Of a stretch of DNA of 64,000 bases, positions 47,623 through 59,052 are shown piece after piece. Below the pieces are notes generated by a model. That model searched no databases and was not told the origin of the DNA. It saw nothing but the letters and a program-made list of their open reading frames with translations. Within the stretch, counting starts at the first letter, position 1, and each line of letters begins with the position of its first letter. This stretch comes from Mercurialis annua (taxonomy: Eukaryota; Streptophyta; Magnoliopsida; Malpighiales; Euphorbiaceae): assembly GCF_937616625.2 (NCBI RefSeq), contig NC_065573.1, forward strand, positions 15,329,001 through 15,393,000. The letters run 5' to 3'. The position numbers and the translations under genes were made by a program.

Positions 47623-48049
47623 TAATATCGGTTATAAACTTCCGCCGAACATCCCGGAGTGGGAAAATTCATGGGGTGTTCGGCCACACTATGTAAACAC
47701 CGATCATTTGGTAGTACCATTTATGCTTCGGCGTTTCACATCCGTTGAGTTTTTTCTACGGATTCTCCGTTTTTCTCAACATATTGTAATCTTTTTTAAT
47801 AAATAACATTATTTCGTATCGGACCAATTACGGACCGATAATATGAGAATAATCAGACATTGAAGTAATGCAAGTGAAATTTACGGCTCTCTGGCCGAGT
47901 AAACATTGATTATTGATGAAAATCAGACAAGATACGGCCACCCGACCGATCAAATGGTACTAAAATTCGGAGCCATTACAAAACGCACAAAGCAACTGAA
48001 TTGTTCTGGACTTGCGAAAAGCTAAAAATTGTTCTGAACTTGTAAAAAT
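47623..48049. other. spacer between integrase and antisense gene
   Basis: Non-coding. It must hold the 3' end of the antisense transcript; an AATAAA-like signal is not obvious on that strand. Confidence 0.4.
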
Positions 48050-51000
48050 TTAAAAATGGCTAAAAATGTCGCCCATTTCACTCTGAACGGTGATAAAAGC
48101 TTTGCGAGCATCGTCCACCTGCGGCTTCACCCTTGCAATTTTCTGTTTTAAAATCCCTCGGCTCTTTTTGACGTCGATCCCCTGCTGCAAGCTTTTGTCC
48201 ATGGAGACCTCCAGCTCACCGATCTCTTTCTCTTCAGTGTCGAGCTCTTGCTTGATAGCAGCCAGTTGATCTTGAAGGGTTTTAGCACGATCACGGCGAG
48301 TAGTGAGGGTCGCAACAGCCGACTTCACATGAGCTTTCAGCGTCTCCAGCCTCTCCTTAGCTTCGGCCTCCTGGCTCGCCAGCGTGTCAGCTTCGGTCTG
48401 GACGAGCGTTAACTCATCATGAATCTTCTGGAAGGCAGGAAAAGAGGCCGATAGTTTCGCCATAGCTCCACGAGCTTTCTCACTAAGCACCTCTGGCGGA
48501 GCATCGGCCAGTGCTGTGGCAGCCTTCTTTAACTTTTCTGCTGCTTGAGGCGACTTGAAGATGGAAGTACCTTCAGGCTTCATCTGTGAGATGATGTCCA
48601 GGTAATCGCCCCAATTCTCAGAAGGGCCGCTGCTCACTTCTACAGGCAATTCACTCTCCAGGATGGGCAGCTGATCGTCATCACTGTCAGAATCCAAGAA
48701 AGCTGCCGCCTTCGCCGCCACATCATCCGGGTCGGTTGGGCTTAGAGGGATCTGCCATGTTTGACCACAATAAAAGATAAGCTGCTAGGCGAACAGTCTA
48801 AAATAAGCAATTATTCAACGTACCTTGGAGTTTTTAGCAGCAGGCTGGGCGTTGAAGTTGAGATACTCTGAAGCCAAGGGGGATATACGTTGCGGGGTCT
48901 CCATTCGCCTCAGAATCTCCGAAGCGTTAGGAGTTTGTGAGCTAGTGGCCAGCGAGGTTTGCGTGTTATCTCCACCTTCGAAAGGTTGGGATTCACCCCG
49001 GGATTGAACATCGCCGCCAGTCTGTGTATCGCCCCGGGAGGACGAATGGCAGCTCTGAGAAGGGGTAGCAGCAGGAGATGGGTCAAATAAATGAGATCCT
49101 TTACGCTCGGACACCTCCTTGACCGATTTGCCTTTAGACTCGGCACGCCCTTTCTTCGCCCTCGGTTCTTTGCTGGACGGCTTGGCAGCCCTCTTCTTCT
49201 TGGATTTTTTCGCGGGATTCTCTTCTTCATGATCATTTTCCCAGTTATCTTCTTTTTCAAAGTGGGGAATACCAACTGAAAAGGCACACCGAGTATTAGT
49301 AAAAAATAGTCAAGAAAGGTAACCAAAAAAGCATTTTCAAAATACCTGGGATCCTCTGGTAACCGATGCGCACCAGTTCGGCCACAGACTCTTCGTAAGG
49401 TGGGAATCGGATGCCAGTATATGTGACCCCTAAATCAGTTAAGTCAACTTTGGCCTTCTTCTTTCTAGACCTGGGTTTCTTAATGGGTGTGATAGTGGAA
49501 TAATTACATTTTGGAACATGATGAGACTTATACTTAAATTTAGGGCGAACTTTTTCTAGAAATAGTTGGTATGGCAGGTGCTTATATTTTTCCTCCCAGA
49601 TTTTATCCCATTTTTTATAAAAATTAGACCGAGCTACTCTCCTATGTTCTTGCATTTTAAGGTTCATTCCTGGGCGATCTAACGGGTCGAATTTGAATTT
49701 GTAAAAGCGTTCAAAACGAGAAATTTCAAAATGATAGCCGATAATACCTGTGAAGGATTGTCTTTTTGGGGCCTGCAAAAGAAATAAATCGGCATGAGTA
49801 GGTTTTCTATTTAAAGGAGGTAAATCGAAATTATGAAGAGAAAGAATTTCTTTGGGCGATAAATCAAAATATGTTTGGACAATGGAAGTCCACCAGTCGG
49901 TGAATCCAGGAGTAGGAATGGGATTGACAGAAGGGCGAGAAAGGTCGGATAAAGGGGGGAGATAGGCTTTGTTTAGGCGGTTTATATACTGGAGTTCGGT
50001 GAAATTTTCTATAGAAGTTCTGTGGGTCCCGCGGTTATTGAAGGCGATCAATAAAGGACAGGGAATTCCTTGGGCGAAACCTAGTTGGCGAGACACGTAG
50101 TTCGGACAGTAGGGTTCAATTCCACTACGATCGTAATCCAGTCCAACTATCAAGTTTCTTGATTTAAGGGCACTTCCCCAGTAAGGACCGCCGAGTTTTA
50201 ACCTAGGGTCTGCCTCAAGGGCCTCTTCCATATTCTCAATATCCCATCCGGCGAAAAGCCAAGATGGGGGATAGGTCAGCTGAAGAGCGGGACACATCAT
50301 TTCTGGCGATCTTATCGCATGGTTGTTGAAAACTTGAAGCACATCAAGTATGTGAGGAAGTCGGGTGCCGGCCGAGATTAGTTGAAAACCGCACAGCTCG
50401 GCCTTGATGGGTGGACCAACTTCGAAAAGTTCTGGGAAGTACATTGCCAGCCACAGTTGGGCGATCCAAAGAGGGCCACCTGGGCACTTGAAGGTGCGAG
50501 GGTCTTTGAGAGGCACAATATCGCCTAAGGAGCGATATAAGTGAGCTAGAATAAATTCGCCCAGGTTACATCGGCGTCCCTCGACGAGTGCTGCAGCTAA
50601 CATGAAGCAGTCTTCAGTAACCCGGAAAGAAGGGGTGCATAGTATGTACTTGGCCAGAAAGAAAGCCAAGAAGGCGATATGCTCCTTTTGATCAGGCTTA
50701 TACGGTTCTTCGCCCATAAATAACTTCACAAAGGGACCGTAACTCTTCTGCGCCTTTGACAAGTTGAACTTCGGGCACTCGGCGTAGAGGTTTGGGGTGA
50801 TACGCTCGCCGTTGATAGGGATGTTCAGCATTAGTGCTAGGTCGAGCAGAGTAATGGTCATCGGCCCAGACTTGAAACAGAAGCAGTTGATCGCGCTTGA
50901 CCAGTAGAGTGATGCCCCCATGATGTAATGTTTTGCGATGGGCCTGCTCGCTTTGCACAGTTCTATTAGATCAAAGATCCCTATGTCCGTCCACAGTTGG

Positions 51001-51308
51001 CGATAGTAGGGGGAGAGTCTGACTACCCAATTTGAGAAACCCGTGTTTTCAATCGGCCAGTTTCTGAAGGTGGTGCTAACCCACACTGATGATGACTGAT
51101 GGGGTAAGGAGAACCTTGGAAGAGCATTCTCGTGGAAGGGGGAGGCTAGGTCACAGAGATGGCTGGGTGAGGTAATAATTGGGCCGACACAAACTTGATT
51201 GTCGCCAGCATCGGTGATTACCTTAAACTCGGTGTTCGGGGCATTGGTTCGGACTTCGTCAATCTTGGCCGATACTTGTTCAGCAAGGTTCATGTTTGGG
51301 GCAGCCAT
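48050..51308 (-). CDS. antisense spliced gene with plant mobile domain, inside the Tat element
   Basis: Exons 51308-49346, 49275-48824 and 48751-48050; introns of 70 and 72 bp with GT-AG ends. The phases fit exactly, giving about 1,038 codons with no stop. Exon 1 carries an aminotransferase-like plant mobile domain (PMD): DIGIFDLIELCKASRPIAKH, then MTITLLDLALMLNIPINGE. Exon 2 is basic (KKSKKKRAAKPSSKEPRAKK), a likely nuclear signal, then Ser/Pro-rich. Exon 3 is a predicted coiled coil (about residues 900-1020). A leader intron (about 51314-51392) precedes the ATG, and the upstream leader is CT-rich, so it probably has its own promoter. Extra antisense ORFs at this place are known in Tat elements; their role is unknown. 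Related host PMD proteins (MAIN/MAIL) act in the nucleus in silencing. Confidence 0.85.
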
Positions 51309-51707
51309 GGTAACTGTAAATCAAAAACATTTCCGTAAGGCGAAAAGCTAAAGAGGGCGATCCTAGCATAGAGGACGAGGATAAGAACTTACCAGAGCAG
51401 ATTTAGCGAAGAGCTGGGGATTGCTTAGAGAGAGAAAACTTCACAAATGTAGAGAGAGAGTAAGTGAGAAAAGAAATGAAGTGTTGTTTTTCTTAAAAGA
51501 CAAAATGGAAGGTAGCCGAAAAGTCGTGGAGCCAAAGTGTGACATCGTGGGGGACAGCTGGTGATGATGTGGCATGGAGAGGGTACCGAGGAGTCAATAG
51601 ATGCGCACCCCTTTGTTTCTGCTTCTCAGAGCTTCGGGCCTCGTTGCTCGGCCAGTTGAGGAGAAGAACAAGCCCAAAAATAATTGTTTCAGGCTTGTTG
51701 GGGGCAT

Positions 51708-52189
51708 TGTTTACACCGGCCCAAAAGGGTGCTGAGTCAGGAGTTTCAAGTGGGCTTACAAAGGGGTCAGGCCCAAATGAAAAGTCTTTTAATTATTGCT
51801 TTTTTCTTCTTATTAGGAGTTTGTAACTCATTAGGAGTATTTTATCTTTTAGAATTTTAGTCCTAGTTGAATTAGGAGTCTTGATTATGAGGAGCTATAA
51901 ATAGCTCAGAGCTTCATTATTTTTGTATCAACAAATCAATCAATCAAAAACCAAGCCCAGTGCTTTTTATCTCGCAATCTCCGGATTGTTTTAATTTAGG
52001 AGTAGTTTTCGGTATTAATCTCGCCTGAGTCCGTGACTCCCAGATTATTACTTTTTAGATCACGTGGTTAAGTGTTTTTAACCAAACAAGCCCTGTGAAT
52101 ATCTGCATAGGTTCGTTAAAGTATCAAACCTCAAACCGATCCCGATTATAAATTCAAAGATTCGAGTCCGGAATATTTCCAGGCGAACA
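51708..52189 (+). repeat. 3' LTR of the Tat element
   Basis: Same 482 bp as the 5' LTR with one difference. A purine-rich GGCTTGTTGGGGGC tract (51691-51705) stands just before it as the polypurine tract. Confidence 0.92.
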
Positions 52190-52555
52190 ATTATTATTAT
52201 TATATTTGAGCGATACACTACCCTGTTACTACTACTTTAATAATACAAGAGAGCCAAATCCTACTTCATTATCTATACAAACACATTTAATGTTTCAATT
52301 TTGTTATTAAAATGTATAATTTTTTAATCATTTAAGTTTGTAACTTGACAATAAACATATTCAAACGCAAAGTTATTATTAGACTTCTTTACAAAATAAA
52401 AATTGTGGACATGCAAAATTATAATATTAATTTTTAATAATTAAAATATTTATAAAGTTAAGTATAAGTTTGATTATGGATTAATGACGTTTTTATTTAT
52501 AAAATTAAGAAACTTTCTAAAATTAGCCCCAGATTAATTGTTTTTCCCTATTTGT
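52190..52555. other. AT-rich intergenic sequence
   Basis: No gene or repeat that I can define. The third MULE's left end must lie here or just beyond (perhaps near 52530-52560), but no terminal inverted repeat partner was found. Confidence 0.4.
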
Positions 52556-52560
52556 GCCAT

Positions 52561-52797
52561 ACAGACCGCGGAACACTTAAGCGGTTTGATGTAAACCGCG
52601 GAAGTGTTCCGCGGTCTGCAGACGTGGCTCCATCTGGACGCAGGTGGAGCCACGTCATTGTAAACCGCGGAAGAGTTCCGCGGTTTACAGTGACACGTCA
52701 CTGTAAATCGCGGAACTCTTCCGCGGTTTACAGAGGGAATTTATTCCCTATCACCGAGTGGTTGTAGACCGCGGAAATGCTCCGCGGTCTACACCAC
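52561..52797. promoter_or_regulatory. cluster of nested CCGCGG palindromes upstream of a TATA box
   Basis: CCGCGG occurs at 52566, 52596, 52609, 52665, 52678, 52721, 52769 and 52782, in opposed pairs. 52660-52731 is a 72-bp palindrome with two mismatching positions, itself built of two smaller hairpins. 52621-52656 has 12-bp perfect arms (GACGTGGCTCCA/TGGAGCCACGTC). 52758-52797 has about 17-bp arms around AATGC. The recurring arm is GTAAACCGCGGAA. Each could extrude as a hairpin or act as paired binding sites. The TATA box follows at once. Confidence 0.7.
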
Positions 52798-52806
52798 TAT
52801 ATAAGG
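52798..52806 (+). promoter_or_regulatory. TATA box of the third MULE gene
   Basis: TATATAAGG one base after the last palindrome arm. Downstream come a leader with (AG)11 at 52851-52872, then a splice donor GTGAGT (52992) and an acceptor TGTAG (53562) just before the ATG. Confidence 0.65.
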
Positions 52807-53564
52807 GGGAACCCGTTCCCTCTTATTGAAACAAATTTTTTAAAAAACATAGAGAGAGAGAGAGAGAGAGAGATAGTAGAGAGAAAATTTCCTAAATCGG
52901 GGTATTATTGTGGAGAAGATTTTTCGGAGTCGGTTTTCGTGGCGGAATATTTTTTTTGGCGCAGAATATTATTTTTTAGCGAAATTATCGGGTGAGTCTT
53001 TAAAATTTATAGATATGTTATTTTTAATTATTGAATGTAGTTAGATTTAAATGATGTTTGATGTGTAGTTAGATTAAAATAATGTTTGAAATGTAGTTAG
53101 TTAAATAAATATAGAGTTAACCCATAGATATAGTTAGATTTAGTTAATTTTTTTAAAAATATGTATTATATAATAAATTAGATTAATGTGTAAATGAAAT
53201 TAGAATAATGTGTATAAAATTTATATAAATGTAAAATAGAGTAAATTAAAATTAGAAAATCGAATATATGAAATTTTTAAAATATTTTTAAATTAGGTTG
53301 GAATTAAAATTTATGTTTTATATTATATAAATAGATTCGGAATACTAAAAAATTAAATATAAAAATAGGTATTTATTTTTTACAGTATTTAGAGAAAATA
53401 TAAATTTTTTTATAACTGTAACTTTGTGAAAAAAGTTAATATAAAAAATTTGAATTTACATTTAAATCGGTTAATTATTAAAAATTTGAATTTGACATGT
53501 AGAATAGTAGAATGATATTACAAATGCGAGTAACTCTCTTTTTAATTATTTGATAAATGTAGTA

Positions 53565-54521
53565 ATGACGACAAATGAGCTGCCAGCCCTAAAAATTTAT
53601 TGGGATGGTACAATATTATCGACTCCGGGTGGAGTTGATTATGTTTCCGGTAAATCTGAACTGGTTGAGCTGACGAGTGTAGTGAATTTTGCACAACTAC
53701 AAGTCGCAATTAGAAGGGTAATTGGGCTGAACGATGCTGACGAGATAGTGAAGATTTATCTACGAGTGCCTCGGTTCGATGAACATGGAAGATTTCAAAA
53801 ATATGATGGTTTTCCTATGGAGACAGATGTTCACATGGAAGCAATGTGGCGTAATGTTTCGGGGACGCCAAAAATGAGGGTACTTGAGTTTTATATTGTG
53901 TACAATCCGTTATCTCAAGTACGTGCGGATTTAGACGACTGTGCGGATGTAGATGACTGTGCGGATGTAAACGATAGTGATGATTTTAGTGATGAAGATG
54001 AGGAAGAAGAACACTTCTACGGGGCCGTTGCTGATGACAACGAGGATGATGATGATGATAATGACATCGATGGTGATAATGGAGATGGCACCCATGGTGA
54101 GAATGTCGGTGGTGAGTCGGAACAAAATACAGATCATTTTGAGTCGCGCCTTCCTCATGAGTACACGCATCAGAATGTTGACGACATGTGTGTCAATATG
54201 AATCTGTGGCCTAAAGAAAATGCAATATGGGAAGCTGGCAAAGAGTTTGAATTGGGGATGGTTTTTAGTTCGAGGTATGATGTCCAGACATGCGCGGCGA
54301 GTTATCACATTGCAGCTAATAAAGAATACAAGAGCAGTGAAACAACTGGTAAAATAATAGTTCTTGTGTGTGTGAACAATGACACTTGCAATTGGAGGTT
54401 GCGTGCGTCGCTTTTAAAAGGCGAGACAGACTGGATGATAACAAGATATAACGGCCCCCACCAATGCAGCGGCCAATCAATGAACCAAGACCATCGACAC
54501 GTAATTGCATCTGCAACATGA
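53565..54521 (+). pseudogene. third mudrA-like transposase, N-terminal half only
   Basis: The leader intron ends at 53562, so the likely start is ATG 53565. The first ~120 residues are a PB1-like region (VAIRRVIGLNDADEIVKIYL), followed by a very acidic linker (DDCADVDDCADVNDSDD, then runs of Asp and Glu) and a mudrA DNA-binding region (FELGMVFSSRYDVQTCAASY, NDTCNWRLRASL, PHQC). The frame stops at 54521. The catalytic domain, SWIM finger and knuckle are missing: the next sequence belongs to another kind of gene. It could bind transposon ends but not catalyse. It lacks the Glu/Gly repeats of the second MULE, so it is a distinct copy. Confidence 0.75.
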
Positions 54522-55555
54522 CATTTCAAACATTATGAATTGGTTTTGGTATGTCACGCGTCGCTGGATCACACGACAGGGCGCTGAGCTCGAAGCACAG
54601 GTATTTTCTTAAATTATATGTTTTTCAATTAATTAATCAATGAATTGTGGGTTAATGTCCTACTTTTTTTAACGTATTATATTTTTATTTGCAGGCCGAT
54701 TTTGTTGAGCGTGTACGTAGGGATTCTCCTGTTGACACTGAGCTTCGGCGGTTCGCAGCCAGCACACAGAGAGGCACTAGAGAGGACCGTCGTGATGTTA
54801 CATCGCCCCCTATCGAGCCTTCTATACCGCCGCATCGACTACCAGTCATACCTGACGCGCCGATAGATCCGACTACACTGCGACATCGACGGCGAGAGCG
54901 GCATCACCCCCCTGCACCACCTCAGCGTCCGACCGATCCTATGCCTCCCCCAGTGGTTTTTCATCCTTTCAGAGGGCATTACTATTACGCGGGGTCCAGC
55001 TCTGCACCGCCACCCTTTTCATCGGGTCCTCCTTCTTCATCTGGCCAATTTTACGGGGATTCGGCACATCACTATTTTCAGGGGTCATGTTCATATCCAG
55101 TGCCACCAGGACCTTCTTCGTCTTTTGTTCCACCGCCGCCTGCTTATGTACCACCTACGGTGCCTCCTTTTCAGGTGCAGTGGGATCAGCCTACACAGGG
55201 TACACAGGACTTTCCAGCTTCACAGGGACTTCCAGAGACACCTGGGACTACAGACTTTCTGTCATATGGTAGCAGTTGGTTAGGTCTAGACAGCATGGAG
55301 GCTATGATGTTCCGCCAACAAGAAGAATTTGTTACCCCGCCACCAGCAACAACGAGTACGGCCATTCCCGAGGACCAGCAGGGTGACGACGGAGACGACG
55401 ACGAGGACGCCGATGCAGGAGAGGGAGATGGTGATGGTCGCCCAGGTCGACGTTACCTCACCATCAGTACAGGTCGTCGGGCGAACCGTAACAGAAACAA
55501 CTTGCGTTCGAACCTCCCGGTCACTAGCAGATATGACAATAGGACTCCTAGGTGA
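54522..55555 (+). pseudogene. C-terminal part of a PMD/MAIN-like transposon gene
   Basis: A short exon end (MNWFWYVTRRWITRQGAELE, about 54538-54600) is followed by a GT-AG intron (about 54601-54694) and a 280-codon Pro/Ser-rich last exon. The exon contains DFVERVRRDSPVDTELRRFA, PPPAYVPPTVPPF, an acidic GDDGDDDEDADAGEG tract and a basic RRANRNRNN end, with the stop at 55553-55555. The W-Y-x-x-TRRWI piece and the Pro-rich tail are what follows the plant mobile domain in MAIN-like transposon genes. The PMD itself is missing; the deletion joins it to the mudrA half at about 54520-54540. It could be an unrelated tail; the match is by style and one motif. Confidence 0.55.
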
Positions 55556-55605
55556 TTTTTTTTTGTACTTTGTACATTATTATCTGATTTAGTAATCTTT
55601 TTTAA

Positions 55606-56391
55606 TTTGTTGAAACTTCCTTGAATGCATGCTCAGTGTTTTTCACCTTTTTCCCAAATTACAACCTTGCCCTCTCTGATCTGATGGCTCTTACGGCTTT
55701 AAAGGTGCAAATACAAATTACTAGAGCTCAACAAGTTGTTGATTCAATTGCAGCTACTCTTCACTATCAAATGGTGTATCGTTTGCAAAACCATGCTTTA
55801 AACCTCACATTACCCACAAACCATAATGATGCCCTTTTGATAAAAACATATTCCCAAAATACCGCTTCTTGTTTCCACATAACCAAACAAATCACTAGTT
55901 TTGAACTCCTACACCTTTTTCCTGAAAAGTGGATTACCAACTATGAAAAAATGCATGAATCTACTCAACTTGTTCAATCCTGTACACCAGTATTCACAAA
56001 AAAACTTGATGGCACTGTTAAGACGTCCTTTGCAAAACATATTGATGTCACTCCTCAAGTATTTTCTACACAGTTCATGCTTGAACCATTTCCACAAGAA
56101 AAAGGAGTTCATGTTGTCTCTTTTAATTTTGAAGGGCGTCCGATATATGCCTTTCTACGGGATGGTCATTGTTTCTTCGATACTTGTGATTGTGATGATT
56201 GCTTAACGGATTTGGAGGATGAAGAAATAGAAGATGATCTCAAAAACTCAAGCTGTTGTTCTGAAGCTGATTTTCACAAGAGATATGATGATAATGATCC
56301 TTTTATTGGGATGCTTGGCCAACCATCTGAAAAATATGATTATTTAATGTCATACTCCCCTCCAGCAGATTTGACAACGCCTTCCCCATAA
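55606..56391 (+). pseudogene. caulimovirid movement protein, C-terminal part
   Basis: A 256-codon frame containing NYNLALSDLMALTALKVQIQ then IAATLHYQMVYRLQNHALNL, the conserved core and following part of caulimovirid (30K-type) movement proteins, which let virus pass between plant cells. The N-terminal part is absent: sequence before about 55600 belongs to the MULE-related locus, so the virus fragment starts mid-gene. It ends in an acidic stretch (about residues 200-256) with a stop at 56389. Confidence 0.7.
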
Positions 56392-57016
56392 GAACCATTA
56401 AACTCACCCTGTCATAATCCACCTAAACCACCAAAAACATCACCACCACTTCCTTGCTATAAAAAGCCCTGAAATGGATAAGGAAGGAAGAAACAATACA
56501 CAGAAACCCTATTGTGACAGAAACCCCTCAAATCTGTATGTTTCAATCCCCTTCATATGAAAAGGAATACCCTCCTTTACCAGAAACCTTAACCTCCGCT
56601 CAACCCATCAAATCAACCCCATTCATACAAAATCCCTCCACTGTCTAGACAAATGGTACACTCAAACAGGTTTCTCAAGAAGAATCAGTCTTGAACTGGC
56701 AAACACAGAATGCTATTGCTCAGAATCAAAAGCTCACTAAGCTTGAAGGAAAGATCGACCAAGTCTCTCTTAAACTTAGTGATATTGATGACAAGTTTCA
56801 GAAATATATCAAACATAGAATCGCTGGTCTTCAAAGCAAAGTTCAAGCATGCCAAGATGAGATGAAGGTGTTAATTCAAAAATTATCTTTGAATGCTCTT
56901 GATGCTAAGGAGATTGAAATAAGAAAAATGTTGGTAGACATGGAAAGTTGGACATGTAGTAAAACTGTCTGATAGATTAAGATGAGAACGATGAAGGATA
57001 AGGATCGAATAAGGAT
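56392..57016 (+). pseudogene. caulimovirid capsid N-terminal region, plus-strand copy
   Basis: Pro/Lys-rich start with several stops, then a 93-codon coiled-coil-like frame (56691-56972; ...IAGLQSKVQACQDEMKVLIQ). The same region is found inverted at 60164-60990 on the minus strand, which lets the two be compared. After about 56922 the two copies differ, marking a rearrangement point. Confidence 0.65.
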
Positions 57017-57269
57017 CTTTTCCAATATGTTTTTCTTTTTCTGGAAAGGCCTTATCTAGATATAGACAATATTGAGAGATGGTTTGAAATCATTTAAGAA
57101 AGGTCAAAAGATGAGAGTTTTGTTTTTTTTCCTTGGAGGACCAGGTGAAAATAACGACAAAGGTGAGGGGGTCGAAAAACAAAAGCTATCGAATAAAGAT
57201 GGAGGAAAAACCAAAGGAAACAAAGTAACTCCTGAGGCCATTCAAAATCTTCATCTTTTGGGCTTAGAT
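57017..57269. other. junction between the two inverted viral pieces
   Basis: Frames here (57072-57281 +, 57094-57276 -) match nothing I know. It may be viral intergenic DNA or filler at the junction. Confidence 0.35.
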
Positions 57270-58420
57270 CTAGCAAGGTGAAGGTTTGCAGAATGGATAT
57301 GTAGGATGGATCCCTAGCTCATAAAGGAACCTAGGACCATAGTTCCGGACAAGCTCAGTTTGATAGTAGAACAACTGTGCGTTTGCAAATCTATGTAGCT
57401 GTCCGGGAGACATATTATCAAGAACTCCTGGTGGTGGTCGCATCAAAAGAAAATCTTCTGCAGACATGATAAAATTAAAAGTATAGATCATAGGAATGAC
57501 TTGTGACACTTGTTGAGGAGGTCGGCTGAGAAAATCTGGAATAAGATTCTGATTTCCTTTAATATGTTCTACCATGAAATCATACTTGCTGGACCATTCA
57601 CTCCATCGAAGTAGTTGATTGTTAGGAACAATTTTTTCTTTAAAATTGAACATTTTTGGAGATGAAGAACAGTCCATAAGCACTTTGAACTTGTGACCGA
57701 TCAGATGAAATTCAAACTTCTTGATCCCATATTTGACCGCTAACACTTCTTTAAATGTGGAATGATAATGAGTCTCTGCGTTTGAGAATTTTTCCAATAG
57801 CATAAGCGCATATCCTTTGTTTGATGTCTTGTTCTTCTAACAGAATAGCACCCCAAAATTTATCACTGGCATCCGTCTGTAGTATTCTGGTTCCCGACTA
57901 AGGAATCTGAAGAGGTGGAATTTCTTGTGTCTCGTCTTTGAGAAGATTGATTGCTTGTGTTTGTTTATCAGACCAGAGAGGAGGATTCTTCCTTAATAAT
58001 TTACGTAACGGGACCGCCTTTTGAGTGAAATTTGGAATGAAGTCTCTCAAATAATTAACAATTCGAAGAAATTGTTGAACCTGTTTTTGAGAGAAACCTT
58101 GATCTGGAAACTTGAGCAATTCCATATCTGGTTTGCAAATATACATCTTAGTAGGAGACAACATAACTTCAAATTGCTTAGTGATGTCAGAGAAATGTTG
58201 GAGTAATTTCTTATGACTGGATGTATGAGAAGAAAATAATAGAATATCATCAATATAAATGAGCGCTAATGGGAGAAGAGGCTCATAAATTTTGACCATG
58301 GCCTTTTGGAAAATGGAAGGAGCAACCTTAAGACGAAATGGCATGACTGTCCATTAATAATGATGGTTTGGTATATAAAAGGCTGTTTTATATCTTTCCT
58401 CTGGTTCGATGCCTAATTGC
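57270..58420 (-). pseudogene. caulimovirid RT (C-terminal) and RNase H
   Basis: RT motifs: FWQLGI...ERYKTAF region (about 58430-58370), MPFRLKVAPSIFQKAM (58344) and YIDDILLF with the catalytic Asp pair. RNase H follows in 57803-57270: ETHYHSTFKEVLAVKYGIKK, DCSS and LIPDFLSRPP. Stops and frame changes lie at about 58350 and 57810-57900. The N-terminal part of RT is missing (see protease entry). Confidence 0.75.
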
Positions 58421-59052
58421 CAAAAAGCTCTGTATAAGGTTGAAAATACTTCTTGTATTTGATCCCATTCGATAAAAATTTCAGTCCACTGATACCCTAA
58501 AAATGTCAAATCCAGGACTATGTCTTTGTTTGGAAGAGAAGAACTAAGAACTTGAGTCCATATGTGACAACCAGGGAAGAACTGCATTTTGATTGTATTC
58601 TTCGTTTTCCAGTCTGTATAGAAAATCTTTCCATCCGCTGCCCTGAAGTATTCTTTATGGGATACCCAATATTGCGGTGGGAGCACATCAGGATTGATAA
58701 TCGTCTTACGAGCACCAGTATCCATGAAAGCTATGGCCTTGATAGGTCGTGCAAACTTTTCTGGATATATCTGTATGATAACATGTGGGACAAGTTGGGA
58801 AGAAGTAGCATAAATATAGTCAGCTTGATGCTGGAAGGAGAATTGAAGATCATCATCTGAAGGATCGTCGTCACATCTGCTGATAACAAATAAACTATGT
58901 GGACCAGGCTCATATTCTTCAGAAAATAAGGATTCAATATCAGCATCATCGAGATCAACTGAATTCATTTGCTGGATTAGCTGGATAAGTTTGGAAGATT
59001 TTTTTGCTTTGGTAGGACAACTTTTTGCAAAGTGACCTTCTTTTCCACACAA
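58354..59052 (-). pseudogene. caulimovirid zinc knuckle, aspartic protease and RT junction
   Basis: Starts with the CCHC knuckle CGKEGHFAKSCP, then an acidic linker, then a retropepsin-type site MDTGARKTI, and a fold-typical LDLTFLGY. Directly after LDLTFLGYQWTEIFIEWDQI it jumps to the middle of RT (FWQLGI). The finger and first palm part of RT, including the first catalytic Asp, are therefore absent: an internal deletion. The protease would cut the polyprotein. Confidence 0.75.

Larger units (their letters stand above)
40341..52189 (+). mobile_element. young Tat-lineage gypsy element with an antisense gene, 11.85 kb
   Basis: Two 482-bp LTRs (40341-40822 and 51708-52189) differ at one site, flanked by ATTAT on both sides (within an ATT-rich stretch, so the duplication could be by chance). 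Order: LTR, primer site, gag-protease, RT, RNase H, a second RNase H, integrase, antisense gene, purine tract, LTR. The second, archaeal-type RNase H and the antisense ORF 3' of integrase are hallmarks of the Tat lineage. It is GC-richer than its surroundings, consistent with recent arrival. Premature stops in pol mean this copy cannot make its own full polyprotein. Confidence 0.92.

Noticed and set aside
52851..52872. (AG)11 tract as a regulatory GAGA element
   Set aside because: Common in plant leaders; nothing further supports a specific role.
53931..54308. 125-codon Ile-rich minus frame
   Set aside because: Shadow of the Asp-rich linker of the third mudrA gene.
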